NCBI GenBank assembly: GCA_016234595.1
Contig: JACRBG010000010.1
Span: 55,097-119,096 of the forward strand
Origin: Chloroflexota bacterium
Lineage (GTDB): Bacteria; Chloroflexota; Anaerolineae; Aggregatilineales; J027
Length of the DNA: 64,000 bases
Direction: 5' to 3'
Positions 36,428-44,526 of the stretch are shown piece after piece (position 1 is the stretch's first letter; each line of letters opens with the position of its first letter). A program made the position numbers and the translations under genes. The notes below the pieces were generated by a model. It was not told the DNA's origin, made no database searches, and saw only the letters and a list, made by a program, of their open reading frames with translations.

Positions 36428-38746
36428 ATGTTTCATTCAAAGTCTTTTAGAGTAGGAATGTTGGCACTGGTACTGCTGACAACTATCTTTAGCTTGCTGG
36501 CCGTTAGCCCGGTTCCACAGGCCAAAGGTGAAAGCAATCAGACATCCAGTATTGCCATGTGCGTCCTGACACCTGAATTGTTAGGTGGACAGGGTTTTTC
36601 CGTTACAGGGTTGGGGTTCTCTGTCACGGGTCTAGGATTCTCCGTTACAGGGTTGGGGTTCTCTGTCACGGGTCTAGGATTCTCCGTTACCGGATTAGGA
36701 ATTAGTCCGGAAGAAATTGCCCAAGAAATCCGCGACAACCCTATTTCAAATCAGTGGCTAGCCAATTTGCAGCCCGATGTGAACAATGGTGCTCAATTTA
36801 ACACCATGCCCGTCGCTATCTTGATTGTGGACGACTTCAGCACTCCAGATTCACACGGTAGCTTGGTATTACGGGTGTTCCAAGACCTAAGTCGCGTAGT
36901 GGATATGACCCGTATTCGCCTCGTACCCATTGATGTCAGCGGTGCGAACGTTGATTACGAAGTTGATGGTTTGGAAGCCAATATCCAACAAACCATCGAA
37001 GGGCCCAATGGGTTGATGAGCCAAGGGTTTAATCACTTTGTCATCAACTTGAGCTTCGGTGTCATTCCTTGTACCCATCCCGGCCCTGTGCTAAGTGGTG
37101 TTCAATATCCCAATTTTGTATTTGCCGATGCGCTTGCAGCAATCAACGCGGCCAATACCCCCCTGCCCCCTCAATCGGTACAACCGATTTTGGAATGTGT
37201 GCAACGTCGTGGTTGGGGTCACTACACCGCCTATTTTGGTTATAACAACCTGAATGATGAAGTAGTCAATATTCCAGCAGGCTGGAGCAACTTCTTTGCC
37301 CCCGGTGACTACAATCGTGAACAGCCGCGTGTATTTGAGATGGGCCGTCACGACTATGCCTTTGCGGTAGATTTCAATTTTGCACTTGCGTGGGCTGTGC
37401 GTGGGCCAAATGGTCAATATCAATTTGTTACTGCAACGGCCTATTCAACTCCGTGCAGTCCACAAAACCTACCCGGCCAAACCCGCCAACCCGTCAAGCC
37501 CGTCTTGGAATGCGTGATGGACAATGGCAATGGTGTTTTCACAGCTCGCTTCGGTTATGAGAATCAAAATAACGCTTCCGTGACGATTGAAGTCGGTAGC
37601 GAAAACAAGTTCGGCGGACGTTCCAAAGACAAAGGCCAGACTATTACCTTCCTCCCCGGTGAGCATAAAGACGTTTTCCGGGTGCAGTTCAATGGCAATG
37701 ACATCTCTTGGCAATTGCGTGGCCCCGACCATCGTCGTTATACCGTCACCGCCAATAAATTTGCTGACCCATGCATTGACTCCGTAGGGTTTGGCTTGGT
37801 GGATTACGTTCACGTAAATCTGGGTGTCCCCGAAGAGTTGGTGGACGAGTATGTTCAATCGCTCGTAGATTCCAATGGCAACGAAGGCGACCTCTTTGAC
37901 CTACGTGTGCTGTTGCAGCACTATCAACAACTGAGTGCCAGCAGCGATGGTGCCTTTGCGGTTATTCCTGTGGGCGCGTCGGGTAACTATCGGCCTTGGC
38001 TGTTTACCCAGCCTCTCACTCCTGCGGCTTGGCCGGAAGTAGTGGCTGTTGGTGGTACATTAGGCAATTATGGTAGCCTGTGGCGCTTCTCTCAAGACGG
38101 CAACGTCCTTGCCCCAGCGGCTGGTTACCCAATCGGTGACAACACCTATATCGCAGGTACATCCTTTGCCGCGCCGTTTGTGAGCATGGTAGCTGCGGAA
38201 TGGCTGACCTATCCAAATGCCTGCAATTTTAACGGTACACTCCCGCCACTGACCTCAGCGGCTCAATCCAAGAGTGCCAATCTGACCTTTGTGGCTGGCA
38301 GCGTTATGCCCTTCGATTGTTCACTGACCAATTCAGTCACTTCCGGTGGCACAGGCGGAGTACCCGGTAGCGGTGCGGTCACCACAACTTCCTATGGCAT
38401 CGAATCCAATGATGCATCTGTCACTCGTAAGGGCCGTTGGTCTGACACTGCGACGCCCCGCGCCAGTGGTGGTAACTATCTCAGCAGCAATAACAAGAAG
38501 GCTACCCTGACCCTCGAATTTAATGGCACGGGTATCAATGTCAATTACCTGACCGGGCCAAGTTTGGGCACATTTACCATCGTGGTTGATGATGTCGCCA
38601 TTCGCACTGTTATTTCGTGGTCATCTACCACTGCATTTGGCAACTGGTCAAATATCACGGGTCTACAAGCGGGCCACCATACCCTACAAATTGTGCCGAC
38701 CGACGGAACTGTGGCGATTGACAGCTTCTACGTCACTGCCCAATAG
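36428..38746 (+). CDS. Secreted subtilisin-like (S8) protease with GFSVTGL repeats
   Basis: A 772-residue exported protein. Residues 1-33 are a signal peptide ending SPVPQAKG. Residues 56-90 are five tandem GFSVTGL repeats. The S8 triad appears as Asp135/136 in LIVDDFS, His143 in DSHGS and Ser579 in GTSFAAP, with oxyanion Asn520 in VGASGN. Between His and Ser two domains of about 90 residues are inserted (255-343 and 358-449), each starting VLECV or ILECV and holding FGYxN (FGYNN, FGYEN). Such modules occur in many secreted bacterial proteins. A C-terminal beta-sandwich-like domain (about 655-772) may bind carbohydrate. The protease is probably extracellular. A strong terminator follows. Confidence 0.85.
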   Translation: MFHSKSFRVGMLALVLLTTIFSLLAVSPVPQAKGESNQTSSIAMCVLTPELLGGQGFSVTGLGFSVTGLGFSVTGLGFSVTGLGFSVTGLGISPEEIAQEIRDNPISNQWLANLQPDVNNGAQFNTMPVAILIVDDFSTPDSHGSLVLRVFQDLSRVVDMTRIRLVPIDVSGANVDYEVDGLEANIQQTIEGPNGLMSQGFNHFVINLSFGVIPCTHPGPVLSGVQYPNFVFADALAAINAANTPLPPQSVQPILECVQRRGWGHYTAYFGYNNLNDEVVNIPAGWSNFFAPGDYNREQPRVFEMGRHDYAFAVDFNFALAWAVRGPNGQYQFVTATAYSTPCSPQNLPGQTRQPVKPVLECVMDNGNGVFTARFGYENQNNASVTIEVGSENKFGGRSKDKGQTITFLPGEHKDVFRVQFNGNDISWQLRGPDHRRYTVTANKFADPCIDSVGFGLVDYVHVNLGVPEELVDEYVQSLVDSNGNEGDLFDLRVLLQHYQQLSASSDGAFAVIPVGASGNYRPWLFTQPLTPAAWPEVVAVGGTLGNYGSLWRFSQDGNVLAPAAGYPIGDNTYIAGTSFAAPFVSMVAAEWLTYPNACNFNGTLPPLTSAAQSKSANLTFVAGSVMPFDCSLTNSVTSGGTGGVPGSGAVTTTSYGIESNDASVTRKGRWSDTATPRASGGNYLSSNNKKATLTLEFNGTGINVNYLTGPSLGTFTIVVDDVAIRTVISWSSTTAFGNWSNITGLQAGHHTLQIVPTDGTVAIDSFYVTAQ
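36593..36697 (+). repeat. Five 21-bp tandem repeats coding GFSVTGL
   Basis: Copies start at 36593, 36614, 36635, 36656 and 36677. Copies 2 and 4 are identical (GGGTTCTCTGTCACGGGTCT then A). Copies 1, 3 and 5 use another codon set, for example GGATTCTCCGTTACAGGGTT. The array is therefore a 42-bp dimer expanded in tandem, while the peptide stays exactly the same in every copy. Confidence 0.97.
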
Positions 38747-38800
38747 CACTAGACGAGTTTTAGGCCTAGCCTAATCTCCCTCCCTACATCACCAATTTTT

Positions 38801-38839
38801 AGCCATCTGTCAATTTCGGGAACAGATGGCTATTTTTTT
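38801..38839 (+). terminator. Rho-independent terminator after the subtilase gene
   Basis: AGCCATCTGT (38801-38810) pairs perfectly with ACAGATGGCT (38822-38831) and is followed by seven T. Confidence 0.93.
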
Positions 38840-38920
38840 AATTCCTCAAATTTTTTAAGGTGGCGTGTTAAAATCAAATACAGAGTTTAAGCCGAACCCA
38901 TGTTTTTGGAGAGAAATCTT

Positions 38921-40981
38921 TTGACGCCGCTACATCACGCTTTTGATTGGCATGAAGTTGCTCGTTTGGCCCTTATTTCCCGATTTATGGATGAACTAGA
39001 AGAACAAGAATTAACTCCTCATGGGCATGTTACCTATCAATTTTCGGCGCGGGGACATGAATTGGGGCAATTATTATTAAGTCAGTTATTAACCCATCCT
39101 TTTGATGCTGCCAGCCCCTACTATCGTTCTCGACCATTTTTGTTGGGTAGCGGCTTGACTATTGAAGAGGCCTTTGCTTCGGACATGGCCCGTGCAGGCA
39201 GTGTGAGTGGTGGACGTGATGTGGGCGTGGTTTTTAATATGCCTAGTCGTGGACGCGCCATAGTGCTTCCAATGGCCGGGGATGTCGGTTCGCAATATAC
39301 ACCGGCGGCAGGTTGGGCGCAGGCCATTATGTATCATACCGAGCAGCTAGGCCAAACCGATTATGCCAACAGCTTGACAGTTGTTTGTGGTGGTGATGGC
39401 TCGGTGGCAAGCAACGGTTTTTGGTCATCGCTGACCATTGCGACCACTTTGGAATTGCCCCTGTTATTTTTAATTGAAGACAACGGTTATGCTATTTCGG
39501 TCAAGGGGCCAGCCCAAACCCCCGGTGCTAACATCGCTGCCAATCTCGCCTCTTTCAAAAATTTATGCATTTGGGATGGCAGTGGCACTCATCCAACTGA
39601 GACTGCTGATTTGGTTTACAATGCCGTTGAATATATTCGTAAAGAGCGCAAACCGGGCCTTTTGCGGCTGATCGTACCGCGCCTTTCGGGTCATTCCAGT
39701 GTGGACAATCAAGCCTATAAATCAAAAGAGACTTTAGCAGCCGAATGGCAGCGCGACCCCATCCTTGCTTTACGTCAGGCCATGATTCCAGATTTAATGA
39801 GCGAGGCTGATTGGGATGCCCTTGTCGCTGACGCTAAGTCCACTGTTCAACAAGCCTGTGCCGCTGCGTTGGCTCAACCACAGCCCGATGTCCATGAAAT
39901 CACCCGTTTTGCCTTTTCTGACCCCACCACGCCGCAAAAAATGGGTGGATTATTGGCCGAGGGCATCCAAATGCCAAACGGTACGGCCACCCCGCAAATT
40001 ACTGACCCCCGTCGTATCAACATGATTGAAGCCATCCGCCGCACATTAGATGTTGAATTAAGCCTCAATCCGCGTTGCGTGGTCTTTGGTGAGGATGTAG
40101 GTGAAAAAGGGGGTGTCCATGCTGCTACCCTCGATTTGCAGCATAAACATGGCCCCAATCGCGTCTTTGATACCAGCCTATCCGAAGAAGGCATTATCGG
40201 TCGGGCAGTCGGCATGGCCTATTCTGGTTTAGTACCCGTACCAGAAATTCAATTTCGCAAATACGCTGACCCCGCTACTGAGCAACTCAATAATTGTGGC
40301 ACCATCCGCTGGCGCACAGCGGGTAATTTCGCTGCCCCGATGGTCGTCCGTATTCCCGGTGGCTATCGTAAGATCGGTGACCCTTGGCATAGCGTGACTA
40401 GCGAGATCGTGTTTGCTCATGCCCCCGGTTGGCTATTGGCTTTCCCGTCCAATGCGGAGGATGCCGTTGGGCTTTTGCGAACGGCCTTACGTGGCAACGA
40501 CCCCGTCATCTTTTTTGAGCACCGTGCCATGTTGGATGCGGCTTGGGCACGCCGACCTTACCCCGGTGATGATTATATGCTGCCTTTTGGTAAGGCCAAT
40601 GTCGTCCAACCGGGTACCGATTTAACAGTGGTGACATGGGGTGCGATGGTCGAACGCTGTGAAGCTGCCGCCCATTCCCTAGACGCCTCCATTGAAATTA
40701 TTGATCTCCGTACCATTGTGCCGTGGGACAAAGCGACTATCTTGGAATCCGTCGCCAAAACGGGCAAGTGCCTCATTGTGCATGAGGACATTAGTTTGGG
40801 TGGGTTTGGTGCCGAAATCGCTGCTACCATCGCTGCCGAAGCCTTTTTAGATTTAGATGGCCCAATCGAACGTGTTGCGTCTCCCGCTGTGCCTGTGCCC
40901 TTCAATACTGGGCTGATGGAAGGGGTTGTGCCCACCGTCGCGCTGATTCACCAAAAGATGGAAATGCTGTTGGCCTTCTAA
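38921..40981 (+). CDS. 2-oxoacid dehydrogenase E1, alpha and beta subunits fused
   Basis: A protein of about 686 residues. The N-terminal 325 residues are the alpha part, with YRSRPFLLGSG and the thiamine-diphosphate motif GGDGSVASNGFWSS (157-170) running to EDNGYAIS (186-193). The C-terminal 340 residues are the beta part, starting RRINMIEAIRRTLDVELSLN, with GEDVGEKGGV and SEEGIIGRAVGMAYSG. Normally these are two genes. The enzyme decarboxylates pyruvate or a branched-chain 2-oxoacid. E2 and E3 genes are not in the window. The start chosen is TTG at 38921, with GGAGAG seven bases upstream. The earlier in-frame ATG at 38900 has no ribosome binding site. The next gene starts 34 bases after its stop. 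Confidence 0.88.
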   Translation: MTPLHHAFDWHEVARLALISRFMDELEEQELTPHGHVTYQFSARGHELGQLLLSQLLTHPFDAASPYYRSRPFLLGSGLTIEEAFASDMARAGSVSGGRDVGVVFNMPSRGRAIVLPMAGDVGSQYTPAAGWAQAIMYHTEQLGQTDYANSLTVVCGGDGSVASNGFWSSLTIATTLELPLLFLIEDNGYAISVKGPAQTPGANIAANLASFKNLCIWDGSGTHPTETADLVYNAVEYIRKERKPGLLRLIVPRLSGHSSVDNQAYKSKETLAAEWQRDPILALRQAMIPDLMSEADWDALVADAKSTVQQACAAALAQPQPDVHEITRFAFSDPTTPQKMGGLLAEGIQMPNGTATPQITDPRRINMIEAIRRTLDVELSLNPRCVVFGEDVGEKGGVHAATLDLQHKHGPNRVFDTSLSEEGIIGRAVGMAYSGLVPVPEIQFRKYADPATEQLNNCGTIRWRTAGNFAAPMVVRIPGGYRKIGDPWHSVTSEIVFAHAPGWLLAFPSNAEDAVGLLRTALRGNDPVIFFEHRAMLDAAWARRPYPGDDYMLPFGKANVVQPGTDLTVVTWGAMVERCEAAAHSLDASIEIIDLRTIVPWDKATILESVAKTGKCLIVHEDISLGGFGAEIAATIAAEAFLDLDGPIERVASPAVPVPFNTGLMEGVVPTVALIHQKMEMLLAF

Positions 40982-41015
40982 AAGTTACAATGGGGTGTCG
41001 GAGGAGGTTGCGGCG

Positions 41016-41837
41016 ATGCCCACAAATGATGACACTCCATTTTCATATTCCGATTCGGCCAGCATGATAGAGGCTGAACGCCAGCGCCTTGCCATCTTAC
41101 TAGAATCACAGATTGGCAAATCGCTTAATTTACTGCTGGCCCAAGCTGCCGTCTATGAGCAAAGTTTGGTTACTAATCCCCAAGCCCAGATGGTCGCGTC
41201 TGTGCTGGCGAGTTTGGCCCGTCAATCTCTACAGCACATCCATGACCTAAGCACTGCTTTGCATCCCGTGATGTTAGAATCGCTCGGCCTAGAACCTGCC
41301 CTTGAATTGCTGATCAGCCAAACGTTGCGTACCACTCCGCTACGAATTTCGTGGACATTTGATCGTCTGCCCAAACGTCTTGCCCCTGCCATCGAATTAG
41401 CCTTATTTCGTGCTATTCAAGATGGGTTGACGCACTCCACCCGCCACGCTACCGAAGTCAATCTTCGCCTCAAAATTCAAAATGATCAACTAACTTTGTC
41501 ATATGAGGATAATGGGTCAAACCCGCCTGAGATGCTGGATTTTTCCCTACTAAACTTGCGACAGAAGAGTGTTCAAGTTGAGACCAATTATTACCCCCAG
41601 CAGGGTTTTCGTATGGTGGCAACAATCCGTTTTTTGACCCCACCGCTGATGACCGAGCGCGAAATCGAAGTATTACAATGGTTGGCAAAAGGACTGTCCA
41701 ACAAAGAAATTGCCACCCGCCTTGCTGTCACTCCCCGAACGGTCAATTTTCATTTGGACAATATCTATTCCAAGCTCAATGTGACCTCGCGCACCGAAGC
41801 GGTTATGGCCGCCCTGCGCTATGAACTGGTTAAATAA
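41016..41837 (+). CDS. LuxR-type regulator with degenerate histidine-kinase module
   Basis: A 273-residue protein from the ATG at 41016, with GGAGGAGG eight bases upstream. Residues 18-205 resemble the dimerisation and ATPase domains of NarL-type kinases: ERQRLAILLESQIGKSL aligns with the usual H-box, but the phosphate-accepting His is Glu30. The N-box reads LTHSTRHA with His140 in place of Asn. The G1 box is DNGSNP, lacking the second Gly. Residues 212-268 are an intact LuxR helix-turn-helix (LTEREIEVLQ-like start, then LSNKEIATRLAVTPRTVNFH). It is probably a one-component DNA-binding regulator made from a dead kinase. It follows the E1 gene by 34 bases and may control it. Confidence 0.82.
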   Translation: MPTNDDTPFSYSDSASMIEAERQRLAILLESQIGKSLNLLLAQAAVYEQSLVTNPQAQMVASVLASLARQSLQHIHDLSTALHPVMLESLGLEPALELLISQTLRTTPLRISWTFDRLPKRLAPAIELALFRAIQDGLTHSTRHATEVNLRLKIQNDQLTLSYEDNGSNPPEMLDFSLLNLRQKSVQVETNYYPQQGFRMVATIRFLTPPLMTEREIEVLQWLAKGLSNKEIATRLAVTPRTVNFHLDNIYSKLNVTSRTEAVMAALRYELVK

Positions 41838-41932
41838 ACAGGGTAGAACTGGTTGTATGCTCGTTCTTTGATACTGTGCTGTCATGCAACAATCAATTTT
41901 AACCAACCTAACTAATTAAATGGAGCATTATC

Positions 41933-43006
41933 ATGTCCAATCCGCTTCTGCCTTCCCTTGAATCCGTTTTGCGCGACCCCGATGTAATGGAAATCCTCAT
42001 AGACGGTTATAACCGCATATATGTCGATAAACGCGGCGTATATGTCGATATCCCGACTCCCTATCAAAACAACGACCACCTGTTAGCCGAAATTATGGCG
42101 ATGGCCTCCACCTTGGGGCGGCAGGTGAATGAGGATCATCCAATCGCTGATTTTCGTTTAATGGAAGACGGCTCCCGTATTCATGTCGTCTTGCCACCGG
42201 TTTCACTAAATGGGCCTGTCATGAATATCCGCAAGTATCTACGGAAGCCCCTGACGCTTGATGAACTTTTGGGTTATGGATGTTTGAGTGAGGATATGGC
42301 CCAATTTTTGCGGGCCTGCGTTCTTGGGCGAATCAATATCGGTGTATGTGGCGGCAGTGGTGCTGGTAAAACTAGCGTCCAAAACATCCTGTGCCAAATG
42401 ATTCCCGATGACGAACGCATCATTACCGTGGAGCATTCAGCCGAAATTCGACTTGAGAAGAAACGGCGCGTGGCGCTAGAAACTCGTTCTGCCAATTTGG
42501 ATGGACGTGGTGAAATTACGATGCGTGATTTGATTTCTAGCGCCACTAAAATGCGCCCTGATCGCATTGTCGTGGGCGAACTACAAGGGGGTGAGGTAAT
42601 TGATATGCTATTAGCCATTAATACTGGCTACGATGGCAGTATTTTTAATATGCACGCCAATGGCCCCCGCGACGCCCTTAGCCGTCTCGAAGTGATGGCA
42701 ACCACGGGTAACCCAACCCTGCCACTGCTGGCCGTGCGTGAGCAAATTACCACCGCTATCCAATTGCTGACCTGTCAAGAGCTAATGCGTGATGGCACTC
42801 GCCGCATCGTTCGCGTTACCGAGATATTGGGTTTGCAGGACGACCAAATTCAAACGCAGGATATTTTCGAGTTTCGTCAAACGGGTTATCGGGATGGCAA
42901 AATCATCGGCCATTATTCGGCAACGGGTCTCGTGCCCCGCTTTTTGACAAAAATCCGCAACGCCAATGTTGAGATACCTATGCACATTTTTGAGCCGCAC
43001 CCATAA
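41933..43006 (+). CDS. CpaF/TadA-like type II/IV secretion ATPase, orphan
   Basis: A 357-residue ATPase. The N-terminal domain has VMEILIDGYNRIYVDKRG, the start of the CpaF/VirB11 family. Walker A is GGSGAGKT (140-147), followed by ITVEHSAEIRL (Asp box), a Walker B-like MRPDRIVVGELQGGEV and the His box FNMHANGPRDALSRLE. CpaF ATPases power Tad pili or secretion. No TadB, TadC, CpaE, prepilin or peptidase gene is near, so it is an orphan here. The N-terminal extension found in many CpaF proteins is missing. The ATG at 41933 is clear but lacks a strong ribosome binding site. Confidence 0.87.
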   Translation: MSNPLLPSLESVLRDPDVMEILIDGYNRIYVDKRGVYVDIPTPYQNNDHLLAEIMAMASTLGRQVNEDHPIADFRLMEDGSRIHVVLPPVSLNGPVMNIRKYLRKPLTLDELLGYGCLSEDMAQFLRACVLGRINIGVCGGSGAGKTSVQNILCQMIPDDERIITVEHSAEIRLEKKRRVALETRSANLDGRGEITMRDLISSATKMRPDRIVVGELQGGEVIDMLLAINTGYDGSIFNMHANGPRDALSRLEVMATTGNPTLPLLAVREQITTAIQLLTCQELMRDGTRRIVRVTEILGLQDDQIQTQDIFEFRQTGYRDGKIIGHYSATGLVPRFLTKIRNANVEIPMHIFEPHP

Positions 43007-43151
43007 GCTTGTAAAAAAGCCGATGCGAGATAGAAACTCGTATGAATCTCACGGCAGATTGGAACAAACAGGACTATACTCACGTTATGGTTGCTAGGTA
43101 TCATAAAATTCTGTCTCCTAATCTCTATCCTATCTAAGCCGGAGGTTTTCC

Positions 43152-43829
43152 ATGAAAGTTGAACTTAAACACCAGCCCTCATATTCGCTTGCGGTGGTGA
43201 CACTGGCCCCCAATGAGCAGGTCAAAGCGGAATCAAGTTCGATGGTCAGTTTCAGCGACGGTGTCACGATTGAAACCAAAGCCGAAGGCGGCTTGTTGGG
43301 TGGCCTAAAACGTGCTGTATCGGGTGAAAGTTTTTTCCAGAACACCTTTTCTGCTCCTGCTCAAGGGGGTGAGGTAACTTTTGCGCCATCCCTCCCCGGT
43401 GATATGAAAGTGATTCAAATGGGTGGCACGGGTGATTTTCTGCTACAAAGTGGCGCCTATATCTCCAGTGAACTTAGTGTGACGATGGATACCAAATGGG
43501 GCGGCTCCAAAGGCTTTTTTGGAAGCGGTAGCCTGATTTTGATCAAAGTTGGCGGACAAGGCCAAGTCGTCATTGGTTGTTATGGCTCAATGGAAGAGCG
43601 CGTGTTGGCCCCCGGTCAAAAATATAACGTGGATACCGGACATATTGTGGGCTTTGACGCCTCCATTCAATTCCAAGTCAAGAAAGTGGGCGGCTGGAAA
43701 TCCACTATTTTCAGTGGTGAGGGTCTCATTTGCCAATTGACTGGGCCGGGACGTGTGTTAATGCAAACCCGCTCCGAAGAAGCATTCCTTGGTTGGCTCA
43801 TTCCCCAAATCCCCACTAAGAGCAACTAA
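43152..43829 (+). CDS. AIM24/TIGR00266-family protein
   Basis: A 225-residue beta-rich protein. It has the family pattern SSSMVSFSDGVTIETKAEGG, then GESFFQNTFSAP, VIQMGGTGDFLLQSGAYI, and the C-terminal GEGLICQLTGPGRVLMQTRS. Relatives are widespread bacterial proteins of unknown function, and the yeast relative AIM24 is linked to inner-membrane organisation. No signal peptide or membrane segment is visible. The ATG at 43152 has GGAGG at good spacing. It stands alone with a terminator after it. Confidence 0.88.
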   Translation: MKVELKHQPSYSLAVVTLAPNEQVKAESSSMVSFSDGVTIETKAEGGLLGGLKRAVSGESFFQNTFSAPAQGGEVTFAPSLPGDMKVIQMGGTGDFLLQSGAYISSELSVTMDTKWGGSKGFFGSGSLILIKVGGQGQVVIGCYGSMEERVLAPGQKYNVDTGHIVGFDASIQFQVKKVGGWKSTIFSGEGLICQLTGPGRVLMQTRSEEAFLGWLIPQIPTKSN

Positions 43830-43842
43830 TCAATCAAATTTT

Positions 43843-43881
43843 AAGGCTCTGGCAGGCAATTTTGTTAACCAGAGTCTTTTT
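43843..43881 (+). terminator. Rho-independent terminator after the AIM24-family gene
   Basis: AAGGCTCTGG (43843-43852) pairs with CCAGAGTCTT (43869-43878), with one G-T wobble, and runs into five T. Confidence 0.82.
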
Positions 43882-43987
43882 AATTCCGCCGAAAATAATG
43901 TCAAATCACTGCAACTAGCTCTTATAAGCCCCTCCATTGTGATTTATAGTTAAAAGGTTCACCAATAACTGTGGAGGGACACATCTT

Positions 43988-44461
43988 ATGCCGAGCCTTG
44001 AAACCATGACCACCGATTTCCTTGCCCAAAAGCGCATTGCGGTGGCGGGTATTACCCGTGAAAAAGACGATGCTGCCAATCTCATTTATCGCAAACTGCG
44101 TTCAACTGGGTATCAAGTTTTTGCCATTAACCCCAACGCCGAAACTTTTGACGGCGAACCCTGCTATCCCGATGTCAAGTCTACCCCCGAAAAAGTGGAT
44201 GCAGTCGTGATTGTGACCCGTCCTGACGTGACCGAACAGATTGTCCAGCAGTGCGCCGAAGCCGATATTCACTATGTGTGGATGCACCGTTCCATGATGG
44301 GCAACAGCAGTTCAGAAAAAGCTGTCCAATTTTGCAAAGAACACGACATCAACGTGATTGCCGGGGGTTGCCCCATGATGTTCTGTGCCCCAGTAGATTT
44401 CGGGCACAAGTGTATGCGCTGGATGGGTAAATTGACGGGTAGCTTACCAAAAGAGAGCTGA
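43988..44461 (+). CDS. CoA-binding domain protein (YccU type)
   Basis: A 157-residue Rossmann-fold protein. It has KRIAVAGITREKDDAANLIY, YQVFAINPNAETFDGEPCYP and VDAVVIVTRPDVTEQIVQQC, the classic single-domain CoA-binding pattern related to succinyl-CoA synthetase alpha. The C-terminal part is Cys- and Met-rich (VIAGGCPMMFCAPVDFGHKC), which is usual in the family. GGAGG precedes the ATG by about nine bases. Its exact role is unknown. It is convergent with mazG, with a hairpin between. Confidence 0.87.
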   Translation: MPSLETMTTDFLAQKRIAVAGITREKDDAANLIYRKLRSTGYQVFAINPNAETFDGEPCYPDVKSTPEKVDAVVIVTRPDVTEQIVQQCAEADIHYVWMHRSMMGNSSSEKAVQFCKEHDINVIAGGCPMMFCAPVDFGHKCMRWMGKLTGSLPKES

Positions 44462-44470
44462 GAACAAGTT

Positions 44471-44498
44471 GGGCGTATTCCATCCTAGAAATACGCCC
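44471..44498. terminator. Stem-loop between convergent genes
   Basis: GGGCGTATT (44471-44479) pairs with AATACGCCC (44490-44498). A loose T run follows seven bases later on the plus strand. It lies between the CoA-binding gene and mazG. Confidence 0.55.
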
Positions 44499-44526
44499 AT
44501 TGATTATTTTTGGCGGCTAGAATTCT

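Noticed and set aside
36593..36697. Short tandem repeats that might be a CRISPR array
   Set aside because: The 21-bp units have no spacers and lie in frame inside a secreted protein gene.
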